The notes under the pieces are model-generated. The model searched no databases and was not told the origin of the DNA. It worked only from the letters and a program-made list of their open reading frames with translations. A program made the translations under genes and the position numbers. Shown here in pieces: positions 46,050-54,302 of a DNA stretch of 64,000 nucleotides. Position 1 is the first letter of the stretch. Every line of letters begins with the position of its first letter. The stretch covers positions 101,721 through 165,720 of the forward strand of contig BGOH01000004.1 of NCBI GenBank assembly GCA_003569145.1, given 5' to 3'. This DNA is from Clavibacter sp. GTDB lineage: Bacteria > Actinomycetota > Actinomycetes > Nanopelagicales > Nanopelagicaceae.

Positions 46050-46694
46050 ATGCGCCTAGACCATATCTCTTATGCAGCAACTCATGATCAACTAGTAGAT
46101 GTAGTTCAAAGGATTGGTTCTCGAATTGGTTCAGCCTTTACCGATGGTGGAATTCATCCAAGATTTGGAACTCGCAACTTCACCCTCGCTCTTAAGAATG
46201 GTCACTATCTTGAAGTTGTCTGTCCTTTGGATCATCCAGCAGCTGATGCTTCTGCATTTGGTCGCGTAGTTTCACAGCGCGCTAATGAAGGCGGCGGCTG
46301 GCTCACTTGGGTTGTTTCAACAGATGATCTTTCACCAATTGAAAACCGCCTTGGAAGGCAAGCCATTGATGGTTCAAGAAAGCGCCCTGATGGAAGTGAG
46401 TTAAAGTGGAAGCAACTTGGAGTTCTTGGAACTCTTAATGACTCTCAGCTCCCATTTTTCATTCAATGGATGTCTAGTGATCACCCATCAACAGATGGCA
46501 AGGCAGTTGCTGAGATTGTAAAAATTGAAATTTCTGGCGATGAAAAGACAATTGAAGAGTGGCTTGGCTCAGATCTATCAAAAGCTTTCGATGGTGTTGA
46601 AATTCAGTGGGTTGACCCAGCGGTAAATGATGGAGAAACCGGACTTGTAGCTGTTCACCTAGCAACGCCTAATGGCGTTGTACGCTTGGATTAA
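46050..46694 (+). CDS. VOC-superfamily (glyoxalase-like) protein
   Basis: A 214-residue cytoplasmic protein whose start MRLDHISYAATHDQL and the repeat-like blocks GTRNFTLALKNGHYLEVV and the later LPFFIQWMSSDHPS suggest the Glyoxalase_3 type of vicinal-oxygen-chelate fold. Possible metal ligands are H5, E80-region Glu in YLEVV and H in SSDHPS. Substrate and reaction are unknown. It lies 19 bases after holB and is followed by tRNA-Thr. Confidence 0.75.
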   Translation: MRLDHISYAATHDQLVDVVQRIGSRIGSAFTDGGIHPRFGTRNFTLALKNGHYLEVVCPLDHPAADASAFGRVVSQRANEGGGWLTWVVSTDDLSPIENRLGRQAIDGSRKRPDGSELKWKQLGVLGTLNDSQLPFFIQWMSSDHPSTDGKAVAEIVKIEISGDEKTIEEWLGSDLSKAFDGVEIQWVDPAVNDGETGLVAVHLATPNGVVRLD

Positions 46695-46724
46695 TTCTTA
46701 CAAAGCTTGAAGCTTTAAAGCATC

Positions 46725-46797
46725 GCCGCCCTAGCTCAGTCGGTAGAGCGTCGCTCTCGTAAAGCGAAGGTCATGAGTTCGATTCTCATGGGCGGCT
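46725..46797 (+). tRNA. tRNA-Thr (anticodon CGT)
   Basis: A complete 73-base cloverleaf. The acceptor stem is GCCGCCC/GGGCGGC with discriminator T, the D-arm AGCTCAGTCGGTAGAGC, the anticodon stem TCGCT/AGCGA around CTCGTAA (anticodon CGT, reading ACG), and the T-arm has GAGTTCGATTCTC. CCA is not encoded, which fits the presence of pcnA. Confidence 0.96.
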
Positions 46798-46829
46798 CAA
46801 TTGATTGAAAATTTCGCTAACCTTGCTTC

Positions 46830-47639
46830 ATGGCAAATACCTACGCATATTCAGTGGGCGTTATTGGCGCAGGAGTTATGGGCGAAGCCTTGATTGCGGC
46901 AATCCTCAAATCAGGTGTCGTTAGCTCAAAAATTGCGATAACTGATAAAAGGTCTGAGCGAACCAAGGAATTAGAAGTTAAGTACGGTTGTCATGTTGCC
47001 ACCCTTGAGGAAATTGCATCAAAAGCAGAGAACATTTTCTTAGTTGTAAAACCTCAAGATCTAGATGCGCTATTAGCATCAGTTGGTTCTAAGTTCTTGA
47101 CAACTCAAAAGGTGATTTCATTTGTGGCAGGTAAAAAGACAGCATTAATTGAAAGTTTCATCTCCAATCCTGTGGCTGTTCTTCGCGTAATGCCAAATAC
47201 TCCAATGTCAGTTGGTGTTGGTGCTTCGGCGATTTCAAAGGGAAGTTCAGCGACACAAGCAGATGTAAAAGTTGTAGAAGATTTGCTAAAAGCATCAGGA
47301 AAAACAATTTATGTGGATGAGAAGTTACAAGATGCCGTAACGGCAACCAGTGGCTCAGGTCCAGCTTATTTCTTTAGATTTGTTGAGGCAATGATTTTGG
47401 CAGCCCAAGAGCTAGGGTTAGCAGAGAGCGATGCTAAGACGTTAGTCATTCAGACTATCGCCGGAGCATCTGAGATGCTAAAGCAAGACGGAGCCTCACC
47501 TAAAACTCTTCGTGAAAATGTAACTAGTCCTAACGGCACAACTTTTGCTGCTCTTGAAGTATTTGAAAAAGAGGATCTTGTTGGAATTGTGAAGAAAGCA
47601 ATGCTTGCGGCTCGCAATAGATCTCAAGAACTATCATAG
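46830..47639 (+). CDS. proC: Pyrroline-5-carboxylate reductase
   Basis: Last step of proline synthesis, reducing pyrroline-5-carboxylate with NAD(P)H. The Rossmann motif VGVIGAGVMGEALI is at the N-terminus. The family signature VTATSGSGPAYFFRFVEAM and LRENVTSPNGTTFAALEV are both present. The 269-residue length is normal. It is followed by the bS22 gene, the same neighbour order as Rv0500-Rv0500B in mycobacteria. Confidence 0.96.
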   Translation: MANTYAYSVGVIGAGVMGEALIAAILKSGVVSSKIAITDKRSERTKELEVKYGCHVATLEEIASKAENIFLVVKPQDLDALLASVGSKFLTTQKVISFVAGKKTALIESFISNPVAVLRVMPNTPMSVGVGASAISKGSSATQADVKVVEDLLKASGKTIYVDEKLQDAVTATSGSGPAYFFRFVEAMILAAQELGLAESDAKTLVIQTIAGASEMLKQDGASPKTLRENVTSPNGTTFAALEVFEKEDLVGIVKKAMLAARNRSQELS

Positions 47640-47682
47640 AAATTCAGATAACCTTAGCTAAGACCGAAAAGGAGTTGAGAGC

Positions 47683-47780
47683 ATGGGTTCAGTAGTCAAA
47701 AAGCGCCGCAAGCGCATGGCTAAGAAGAAGCATAAAAGCTTCTAAAGAAGACTCGTATTCAGCGCAGAAATAAGAAGTAG
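47683..47780 (+). CDS. bS22/AURKAIP1-COX24-like small basic ribosomal protein (frame broken once)
   Basis: This gene encodes a 32-residue very basic peptide starting MGSVVKKRRKRMAKKKH. As written the frame stops after 20 residues. Adding one A in the run 47734-47737 gives KHKKLLKKTRIQRRNKK and a stop at 47778-47780, the exact length of the actinobacterial 30S protein bS22 (mycobacterial relative about 33 residues). A clear Shine-Dalgarno aaggag lies at 47669-47674. It lies downstream of proC, as in mycobacteria. The family name comes from memory of that protein; the match is strong for its size. Confidence 0.82.
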
Positions 47781-47783
47781 TTC

Positions 47784-50150
47784 TTAGAGTTTTACAAGAA
47801 CTAACTTTTTAGAAATCGAGGTCACCGCGTAGCGGACCTTATTGATTGTGACTATGGCGCTATCTTTAACATTGTTAAGGATGGCGCCATTGTTTAATTT
47901 AGGCGTGGAACTATAGGACCCGACTGAGCAGATTCGATCTTGGCACCCAAAGACCATTCCTTTGCTGTCAATTAAAAGCGGTGAGCCAGGAGTGCCATGC
48001 CTTTCAGGTGATAAGCGACTTGGGTAGTCATCTTCATTGACAATAAGAAAACGAACTTCATCAGCGTTAGGTAGGCGCAGACCACTAGCAGCAAGCCAAG
48101 CTGCTGCAATCCTACTTCCAGAGTTACTGATCGAAACATCATAGCCTGCAACTGCAACACCATTATCTGGACCATCAAGAGTGGTATAGCTCCAATCTTC
48201 TGGATAAATGGAGTTGCGCTTAGCAAGTCTTACTTCACCTTGAGTGGCGACGTTATTTGAGGAGAGCGTTAGAACTGAGTCATAAATTAAATAGACGCTC
48301 TTGCCACTAGCAACTGCGCTAAGTGAAAATCCAACATCTCCGGTTGTTCTTCCTTCGCTCTGCCGGTCTCCATCAACAATTTCATATATCCAACCTGTTT
48401 TAGTAAGGGCTGCGCCAAGAATAATTCCTTGAGACTCATCTCGATAGAAAACTTGAAGTCCAGCAGGGGTTACGGCGCAGGCGTTAGAAACACTCACATC
48501 GCTGGCAGTTTTTCTTCTTACGCTCTCTTGATAATTTTGAATATCATCGCCATCGCCATCTAATGTTTCATAACGCCACTTCTTGCCATCAAATGAGGCA
48601 TGGCGCAGATCTTTATTTTCAGTATCGGTATAGAAAATATGGAGCTTTTCACTTGCCTTTGCTCCAGTCACGCAGAGTGATACTGGTCCAGCTAGATTTC
48701 GATCTGACCGCCCGCCTGCAGTTGAAACACCGTCAACTATCAAACTCTTCCAAGAGTTTCCAACCAATGTCGCCAGTTTGAGATTTCCAGAAATTGCGTC
48801 AGAGTAGGCAATAACCTGGTTTTTCTTGAATACTCCAGCAGCTAGGTATTTAACATCAGCCTTCTTATCAATCGTTCTCGTGCTAGAAGTGGCCTGAGGA
48901 GTTACTTCATTACTAGTAACAGCGTCGGATTCCCCATTGTCATTTTTAGCTTTAATAGTAAATGAGTAGCTACTTCCATTACTTAACCCAGTAATTTTTG
49001 CTGGGCTTTGAGTAAAGCTTCGCTCCTGGCCCCCAGGGCTGATAGTGATTGTGTATCCCGTTACTCGATCAATTCGGCGGCAGTTAGGGGAATCAAAAGT
49101 AAGTAGCGCATATTTATCGCCAACCAAAGCTCTGACATCAATTGGTTTTGCCGGAAGGCTTTGAGCTTTATTTGCTGGGGGTTTTAAGAGCATATCTTCA
49201 ATCATCGCTAGAGCAATATTTCCTGGCGTTCTAAAAACCTCTCCAGAGTCAAGAACTGGAGTCATCGTGGAGTTAGTGCCAGAGGATGCGAAGAGGGCCT
49301 CATCAAGGTGTGTAATTGATGAGCCTTCTTCATAAGGCTTTGGTGAATACAATTTAGGCTTAACACCATTGTTAGCAGCAGTTGCTTGTGAGCCAGCCCA
49401 GTAAAGCGGAGATGTCATAGCTTTACCAAGCTCCACTGAGCGAGCACAAAAGTCAGTAAATAATCGACCATCACTAAGTTGAACGTATGCATCGTATGGA
49501 GTTGGCTGAACTAAATATCCAGTTCCAAAAAACTTGTCATATTCGGCGTTTGATAGAAAGCCCAAGCCATGGCCAATTTCATGTAAAACAGTGCTGGAAA
49601 GGTCATAACTAAATCGTCCTGGCCTGCCATCAATTGCGGTATACCAGAGCGCATTTGAATTAAAGCGGAGAACAATATCTGGCTTGCCTGGAGCAAGATC
49701 TTTCTTTGCTAAGCGATCTGCCAAAATAGATGGATACCAGAGATCAGAATCTGGAGCTCCATCAAAGGCGTTGAAGTAATCACCAGGACGAGCTGAACCC
49801 AAAACTCCATTTATATTTGATGGCTCCCAATGCGCCTCTATTTCAATGGGAACTGTTGATTCAAAATATGAAGCCCATATATCAACGGCATATTTAAAGG
49901 CCGCCTTGGCATCTTCTGGTACTCCTATAAATTCAATATTCCACTTAGAGCGAGGTGGCCCAACCTCAACGCTCTCTGCTCTTGGCTGGGCAGTAATGTT
50001 TGTAATTTTTCCTGAAGCATATAAGTGGCCCCACTTAGTAGCAGGAATTGATTTAAAGCTAAGAGCTGGAGCTGAAACTGGCGTTAAAAGTGAGAAGGCA
50101 AGAGAGAAAATCAAAGCAAGGATGCGAATTACCAAGGCCCTCTGCTTCAT
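47784..50150 (-). CDS. Secreted zinc-metalloprotease-like protein with FnIII and propeller-like repeats
   Basis: A large exported protein (788 residues from Met 50150; a GTG at 50156 adds two). The signal peptide ends near PVSAPALS. The N-terminal domain contains HEIGHGLGF (H190, E191, H194), a zinc-protease motif. A fibronectin type III domain follows (about 350-440, with VTGYTITISPGG and GLSNGSSYSFTIKAKN). The C-terminal about 340 residues carry four spaced repeats of a W-x(4,5)-(L/V)-D-G element (SWKSLIVDG, KWRYETLDGDG, GWIYEIVDGDR, DWSYTTLDGPD), suggesting a beta-propeller. No anchor is seen. Substrate is unknown; extracellular protein or peptide breakdown is a reasonable inference. Confidence 0.75.
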   Translation of the reverse strand: MKQRALVIRILALIFSLAFSLLTPVSAPALSFKSIPATKWGHLYASGKITNITAQPRAESVEVGPPRSKWNIEFIGVPEDAKAAFKYAVDIWASYFESTVPIEIEAHWEPSNINGVLGSARPGDYFNAFDGAPDSDLWYPSILADRLAKKDLAPGKPDIVLRFNSNALWYTAIDGRPGRFSYDLSSTVLHEIGHGLGFLSNAEYDKFFGTGYLVQPTPYDAYVQLSDGRLFTDFCARSVELGKAMTSPLYWAGSQATAANNGVKPKLYSPKPYEEGSSITHLDEALFASSGTNSTMTPVLDSGEVFRTPGNIALAMIEDMLLKPPANKAQSLPAKPIDVRALVGDKYALLTFDSPNCRRIDRVTGYTITISPGGQERSFTQSPAKITGLSNGSSYSFTIKAKNDNGESDAVTSNEVTPQATSSTRTIDKKADVKYLAAGVFKKNQVIAYSDAISGNLKLATLVGNSWKSLIVDGVSTAGGRSDRNLAGPVSLCVTGAKASEKLHIFYTDTENKDLRHASFDGKKWRYETLDGDGDDIQNYQESVRRKTASDVSVSNACAVTPAGLQVFYRDESQGIILGAALTKTGWIYEIVDGDRQSEGRTTGDVGFSLSAVASGKSVYLIYDSVLTLSSNNVATQGEVRLAKRNSIYPEDWSYTTLDGPDNGVAVAGYDVSISNSGSRIAAAWLAASGLRLPNADEVRFLIVNEDDYPSRLSPERHGTPGSPLLIDSKGMVFGCQDRICSVGSYSSTPKLNNGAILNNVKDSAIVTINKVRYAVTSISKKLVLVKL

Positions 50151-50187
50151 AAGCACAAATGCTAGTGGTCTGGAAGGATGGGGGATT

Positions 50188-50505
50188 ATGGACTCAGTAA
50201 ATCTTAAGGATGCCTATCTACGCGCAGCAAGAGAGCGCCCTGCCCTTGGGATCAACACTGGGCTAAGAGGTGAGGTCAGCCTTGATGAAGCAAGAGCTGA
50301 ATTAGCCGGATCAATAAGCAGAATCTTGCATAACCTCTTTCAAGACAGATATGGGCCCCTTGTCGGATCATTGAGTGAGCCAACACTTATTGAAATCTTA
50401 AAGGGATTTGAAGCCAATCTATCTAGAACTAAGGGCGATGTAACTCTAGTTGCTCAAGAACTCCTAGATCGTCTCTTGCCGCCAACATCAAAGAAACGAA
50501 GGTAA
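50188..50505 (+). CDS. Small hypothetical protein
   Basis: I do not recognise this 105-residue protein. It starts MDSVNLKDAYLRAARERPAL and ends with a basic LLPPTSKKRR tail. It looks soluble and mostly helical, with a central SISRILHNLFQDRYG amphipathic helix, and has no Cys, signal peptide or transmembrane segment. The frame is open upstream over the metalloprotease gene, but Met 50188 lies just beyond that gene's start and gives normal codon use. It is divergent from the metalloprotease gene and converges with the Cys-rich gene. Confidence 0.6.
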   Translation: MDSVNLKDAYLRAARERPALGINTGLRGEVSLDEARAELAGSISRILHNLFQDRYGPLVGSLSEPTLIEILKGFEANLSRTKGDVTLVAQELLDRLLPPTSKKRR

Positions 50506-50509
50506 AGAA

Positions 50510-51294
50510 CTAACTCTTTGCAGCCTTTGTTGCTGGGTGAATCACAAATAGAGGTAAGTGTTTAGCCTTCCTGCTTTTTTGCGCTTCAATTCTAACCTTG
50601 CATAGCTCAGCTAGAGTTTCATAAGCAGAGGCATTCATTAGCTTTGTTAACTCTGTTTTATGAGAGGCATAAACTGGCTCAGCGCCATTATGAGCTTCAC
50701 TATTTGAAGAGCAGTACCAATCCATATCAGCTCCACCCTCGCCCCAGGCCTCCCGGGTGTATTCACCAATAACAATCACGTCATACTTTTTATCACCGGT
50801 ACTTCTAGATTCCCATGATCTACGAAGCGGTAGTTGCCAACAGATATCAGGTTTTGTTTCAACAAAGTGTTTATCTTCAGCCAGAGCCAAGTGGTGCAGA
50901 GCGCAGCCAAAATACTCATTAGTGAAATCTGACTCATTAAAGAAGATACAGGTCTTATTTATCTTTTTTGTTTTACGGTCCTTATCTAGACCCAACTCTG
51001 TAATATTAAATTTGCCATTTTTTCTCGCCACATCAAAGTTTTGCCACATACTTCTTGGAAGACGCTTGGCAGCGGTAGTAACACGTTCTTCATCTTTTTG
51101 TCATAGTAATAAGCGCCATCGCTGCAACAGCCATGATCAGAGAGATCCTTATCAATACCTTGGCAGCCCTGGCCAAAAATGCAGTTCCAATAAGAAGTTA
51201 GCCAGGTGAGATCGCATTTGAATATCTCATTAGGGTTTTCAGGGTTAACAAATTCAACCCATTCGCGAGTGAAGTTAGTGGGGAACTCTGACAT
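50510..51294 (-). CDS. Cys-rich protein of unknown function (frame broken once)
   Basis: Two overlapping pieces in different frames (51294-50986 and 51049-50510) form one gene. Adding one A on the coding strand in the five-base run 51095-51099 gives AYYYDKKDEERVTTAAKRLP and then SMWQNFDVARKNGKF, about 261 residues. The product is soluble and Cys-rich, with cysteines in CDLTW, GQGCQG, HGCCSDGAYYYD, TCIFF, GCALHHLAL, DICWQLP and DWYCSS. The pattern resembles proteins that bind a metal ion or Fe-S cluster through scattered Cys (YkgJ/DUF3109-like), but I cannot assign a family. It faces the glutaredoxin-like gene divergently, 31 bases apart. Confidence 0.65.
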
Positions 51295-51325
51295 AGGCGT
51301 GAAGCGTAGAGGTAATCTTGCCTCT

Positions 51326-51598
51326 ATGGCTAATCCAAAGGATCTAAAGAGTGAGCCAGTGGTCCAAATTTACTCAAGAGAAAATTGCCATCTCTGCCAA
51401 GAAGCTGAAAGTGTGGTTCGAGAAGTTCTAAAAGATATTTCCTTTAAATTAGAAGTGATTTATATCGATGGAGATCAAGAGCTAGAAAGACTCTATGGCG
51501 AAGAAGTACCAGTAACGTTAATAAATGGGGCAAAGCACGATTACTTTAGAGTTGATAAGAAGCGATTTAGCGAGGCAATACTTCGTCAGCATCAATAA
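51326..51598 (+). CDS. Glutaredoxin-like DUF836 protein
   Basis: A 90-residue thioredoxin-fold protein of the short glutaredoxin-like type. The redox site CHLC follows the first beta strand (VVQIYSRENCHLCQEA) and the cis-Pro segment is EEVPVTLING. Met 51326 is chosen because the upstream in-frame extension overlaps the divergent Cys-rich gene. The physiological partner is unknown. It converges with the XPB helicase gene, overlapping by 32 bases. Confidence 0.85.
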   Translation: MANPKDLKSEPVVQIYSRENCHLCQEAESVVREVLKDISFKLEVIYIDGDQELERLYGEEVPVTLINGAKHDYFRVDKKRFSEAILRQHQ

Positions 51599-53210
51599 TT
51601 CTGTAGGAGTATCCCTGCTCAGCTAAGAACCTCTGTCTATTCTGGGCAAAGTCTTGATCAATTGTGTCTCTAGCTACAAGGGAATAAAAGCGAGCACTCC
51701 TTCCATCAGATTTAGGTCTAAGGATTCGTCCAAGTCGCTGTGCCTCTTCTTGTCTTGAACCAAAGGTGCCCGAAACTTGTATTGCAATTGATGCCTCTGG
51801 TAAATCGATTGAGAAGTTAGCAACCTTTGAAACTACCAGACATTTAATTTCACCACTTCGAAATTTGCCATATAACTCTTCACGTTCTTTTACTGGGGTA
51901 TCACCTTTAATTATTGGCACAGCAAGCTCTGCGGCAATCTCATCAATCTGTGAAATGTATTGTCCAATAATTAAAACTTGGTCATCTTCATGTTGCTTCG
52001 CTAGCGCAATCACAACATTTTTCTTGGTGGCAGTAGTAGCGCAGCTGCGATACTTATCTTCCTGTTCAGCTGTGGCATAAGTTAAGCGTTCATGATCGGT
52101 AAGCGTGACTCTTACCTCAACGCAATCAGCAGGTGCGATATATCCCTGCGCTTCAATCTCTTTCCAAGGAACATCAAATCTCTTCGGTCCAATAAGTGAG
52201 AAGACCTCACCCTCCATCCCATCTTCACGAACCAGAGTTGCGGTAAGGCCTAAACGGCGGCGAGATTGAATATCTGCAGTAAATCTAAAGATAGGGGCGG
52301 GGAGTAGATGAACCTCGTCATAAATAATTAAGCCCCAATCATGGGAATCAAAGAGGTCTAAATGAGCGTAGAGACCCTTCTTTCTTGTGGTCATCACTTG
52401 ATAGGTAGCAATCGTTACTGGGCGAATCTCTTTCTTTGCTCCAGAGTATTCGCCAATCTCATCTTCATTTAGAGATGTGCGCTTTATTAACTCATCTCGC
52501 CACTGTCTTGCAGCAACAGTATTTGTCACCAGAATCAGCGTTGTGGCTTGAGCATGAGCCATAGCAGCTGCTCCCACTAGAGTTTTTCCTGCCCCACAAG
52601 GAAGTACTACAACGCCAGATCCACCATGCCAGAAACCTTCGGCAGCAAGTTTTTGATACTCCCTAAGTTTCCAACCATCTTCATTTAGTGAGATTGCATG
52701 TGCTTGTCCATCGACATATCCCGCAAAATCCTCAGCTGGCCAACCTAAACGAAGAAGGGCTTGTTTTAGATGACCTCTCTGACTTGGATGAACAGTTACT
52801 GTTTCATCATCAACCTTTGTTCCAAGAAGCGGGGCTACTTTTTTTGCCCGCATAACTTCAGTTAAAACCGCTACATCCGTTGAGATAAGAACTAGACCAT
52901 GTACTGGATGAGATTCAATTCTTAACCTGCCATATCGCCCCATAACTTCTGCAATATCAAGTAATAAGGCATGCGCTACGGCATATCTTGAGTATTTAAG
53001 TAAGGTATCAATTACTTGTTCTGCGTCATGTCCCGATGCCCTTGCATTCCATAAACCAAGAGAGGTTAAACGGTAGGTGTGAATGTGTTCAGGTGATTTC
53101 TCAAGCTCTGCAAAAGGAGCTATGGCTTGGCGACATTCTGCAGAGAGTGGATGATCGATATCTAGAAGCAGAGTCTTATCGCTTTGAACGATTAAAGGAC
53201 CTTGAGTCAT
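51567..53210 (-). CDS. XPB/Ssl2-like DNA repair helicase
   Basis: A superfamily 2 helicase of the actinobacterial XPB type. The N-terminal damage-recognition-like domain precedes Walker A PCGAGKTLVGAAAM, the DEVH box IIYDEVHLLPAP, the XPB-specific RED motif in TATLVREDGMEGE, and motif VI QRLGRILRPKSDG. The 547-residue length matches mycobacterial XPB (Rv0861c). The partner gene (Helicase_C_3, at 54303-56504) lies two genes upstream, with an M20 peptidase inserted between. Its role in repair is inferred from the family. Confidence 0.92.
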   Translation of the reverse strand: MTQGPLIVQSDKTLLLDIDHPLSAECRQAIAPFAELEKSPEHIHTYRLTSLGLWNARASGHDAEQVIDTLLKYSRYAVAHALLLDIAEVMGRYGRLRIESHPVHGLVLISTDVAVLTEVMRAKKVAPLLGTKVDDETVTVHPSQRGHLKQALLRLGWPAEDFAGYVDGQAHAISLNEDGWKLREYQKLAAEGFWHGGSGVVVLPCGAGKTLVGAAAMAHAQATTLILVTNTVAARQWRDELIKRTSLNEDEIGEYSGAKKEIRPVTIATYQVMTTRKKGLYAHLDLFDSHDWGLIIYDEVHLLPAPIFRFTADIQSRRRLGLTATLVREDGMEGEVFSLIGPKRFDVPWKEIEAQGYIAPADCVEVRVTLTDHERLTYATAEQEDKYRSCATTATKKNVVIALAKQHEDDQVLIIGQYISQIDEIAAELAVPIIKGDTPVKEREELYGKFRSGEIKCLVVSKVANFSIDLPEASIAIQVSGTFGSRQEEAQRLGRILRPKSDGRSARFYSLVARDTIDQDFAQNRQRFLAEQGYSYRIIDADEVLPR

Positions 53211-54277
53211 AGAAGAATTTCTTTAACGAGTGCAGCAATTAAATTTGAGCGAGGCTCAAGGTGTGAGACCAATACATGCTCATTATTTGCATGGGCTCCG
53301 CCGCCAAGGGAGCCAAGCCCATCAAGGACTTTGGTATGTATTGCTGCAAAATTTCCATCACTTGCCCCGCCAACACTTGCTGATCCAAGAGGCGCCATTG
53401 CTAGCTTTACGGCAACCTTTTCAGCAAGAGCATAGAGCTCACTTGTTGCAGAAGTTTCCATTGGTGGTCGATTAATTCCGCCAGTAATTTCAATTCGAGC
53501 ATCCTTATTTTCTGGCTTTAAAGCTCTAATTGCCTCCTCTACTCGCTTCATCTCAGCCATTGTGAAAGATCTTGAATCAACATCAAGGCTTGCAAGTGCT
53601 GGAACAGTATTAGTTGTGCTTCCAGAGGTCATAACAGTTGGAACCACGCTGGTTCCTAATTCTTTATTCTCTAGAGCAATTAATTTGCTGACAATCTTTG
53701 AAATTTCAACAGTTGCATTAATTCCCTTTTCTGGTTCTAAGCCAGCATGGGCTGCTCTGCCATGAATTGTTATCTGATACATAGAAGTTCCTTTGCGACC
53801 AATTTTTAGCTTGCCGTCAAGTGATGCTTCCATGACTAATACTGCTTTTGCTTTCTTACTTACTTCCTCAATTAGTTTGCGTGAAGTAGCAGAGCCAGTC
53901 TCCTCATCTGTTGTTGCAATAAGAGCAACACGGTCAAGATCTTGACCTCGCATTGCATAGAGAGCTTGGATAAAACCTGATTTCATATCAAATACGCCAG
54001 GGCCAGATGCAATATCTCCATCGACTCTCCAGAGCGGAGCAAAAGATCCAATTGGCCAAACGGTATCAAGATGAGTTAGCAGAACAACTTCTGGGTTTTT
54101 ACTACCAAGCCAGTAGACCGGTCTTCCTGATTCCTGAATTATCTCTGCGCTTGTGCCAACTACCTTCGCTGTAATTTGGTTTGCAACCTCTAAAACTTTT
54201 GCGCAGGCAGCAAGATCACTACTAGGGCTCTCGCACTCAACGAGGGCTTGCAGGTCTTTGAGCATCTGATCTCTCAT
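53207..54277 (-). CDS. M20-family metallopeptidase (CPG2-like)
   Basis: A 356-residue zinc aminoacylase/carboxypeptidase. Metal and catalytic residues are seen in LLTHLDTVWP (H, D), GVFDMKSGF (D), TTDEETGSATS (catalytic Glu pair) and a late His in SLGGGAHANNEH. The dimerisation domain includes GRAAHAGLEPEKGINA. It resembles glutamate carboxypeptidase-like M20A enzymes. No signal peptide is seen, so it acts in the cytoplasm. It overlaps the XPB gene by four bases. Confidence 0.88.
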   Translation of the reverse strand: MRDQMLKDLQALVECESPSSDLAACAKVLEVANQITAKVVGTSAEIIQESGRPVYWLGSKNPEVVLLTHLDTVWPIGSFAPLWRVDGDIASGPGVFDMKSGFIQALYAMRGQDLDRVALIATTDEETGSATSRKLIEEVSKKAKAVLVMEASLDGKLKIGRKGTSMYQITIHGRAAHAGLEPEKGINATVEISKIVSKLIALENKELGTSVVPTVMTSGSTTNTVPALASLDVDSRSFTMAEMKRVEEAIRALKPENKDARIEITGGINRPPMETSATSELYALAEKVAVKLAMAPLGSASVGGASDGNFAAIHTKVLDGLGSLGGGAHANNEHVLVSHLEPRSNLIAALVKEILL

Positions 54278-54302
54278 AGGTGAAGTCTGCCGTAATCGTT
54301 AC

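Noticed and set aside
46665..46718. Two small inverted repeats before tRNA-Thr as terminator or regulator
   Set aside because: AACGCC/GGCGTT and AAAGCT/AGCTTT are short, one lies in the VOC coding region, and neither is followed by a T run.
47784..50150. Classical metzincin protease
   Set aside because: The motif HEIGHGLGF lacks the third His of HExxHxxGxxH; the equivalent position is Ser.
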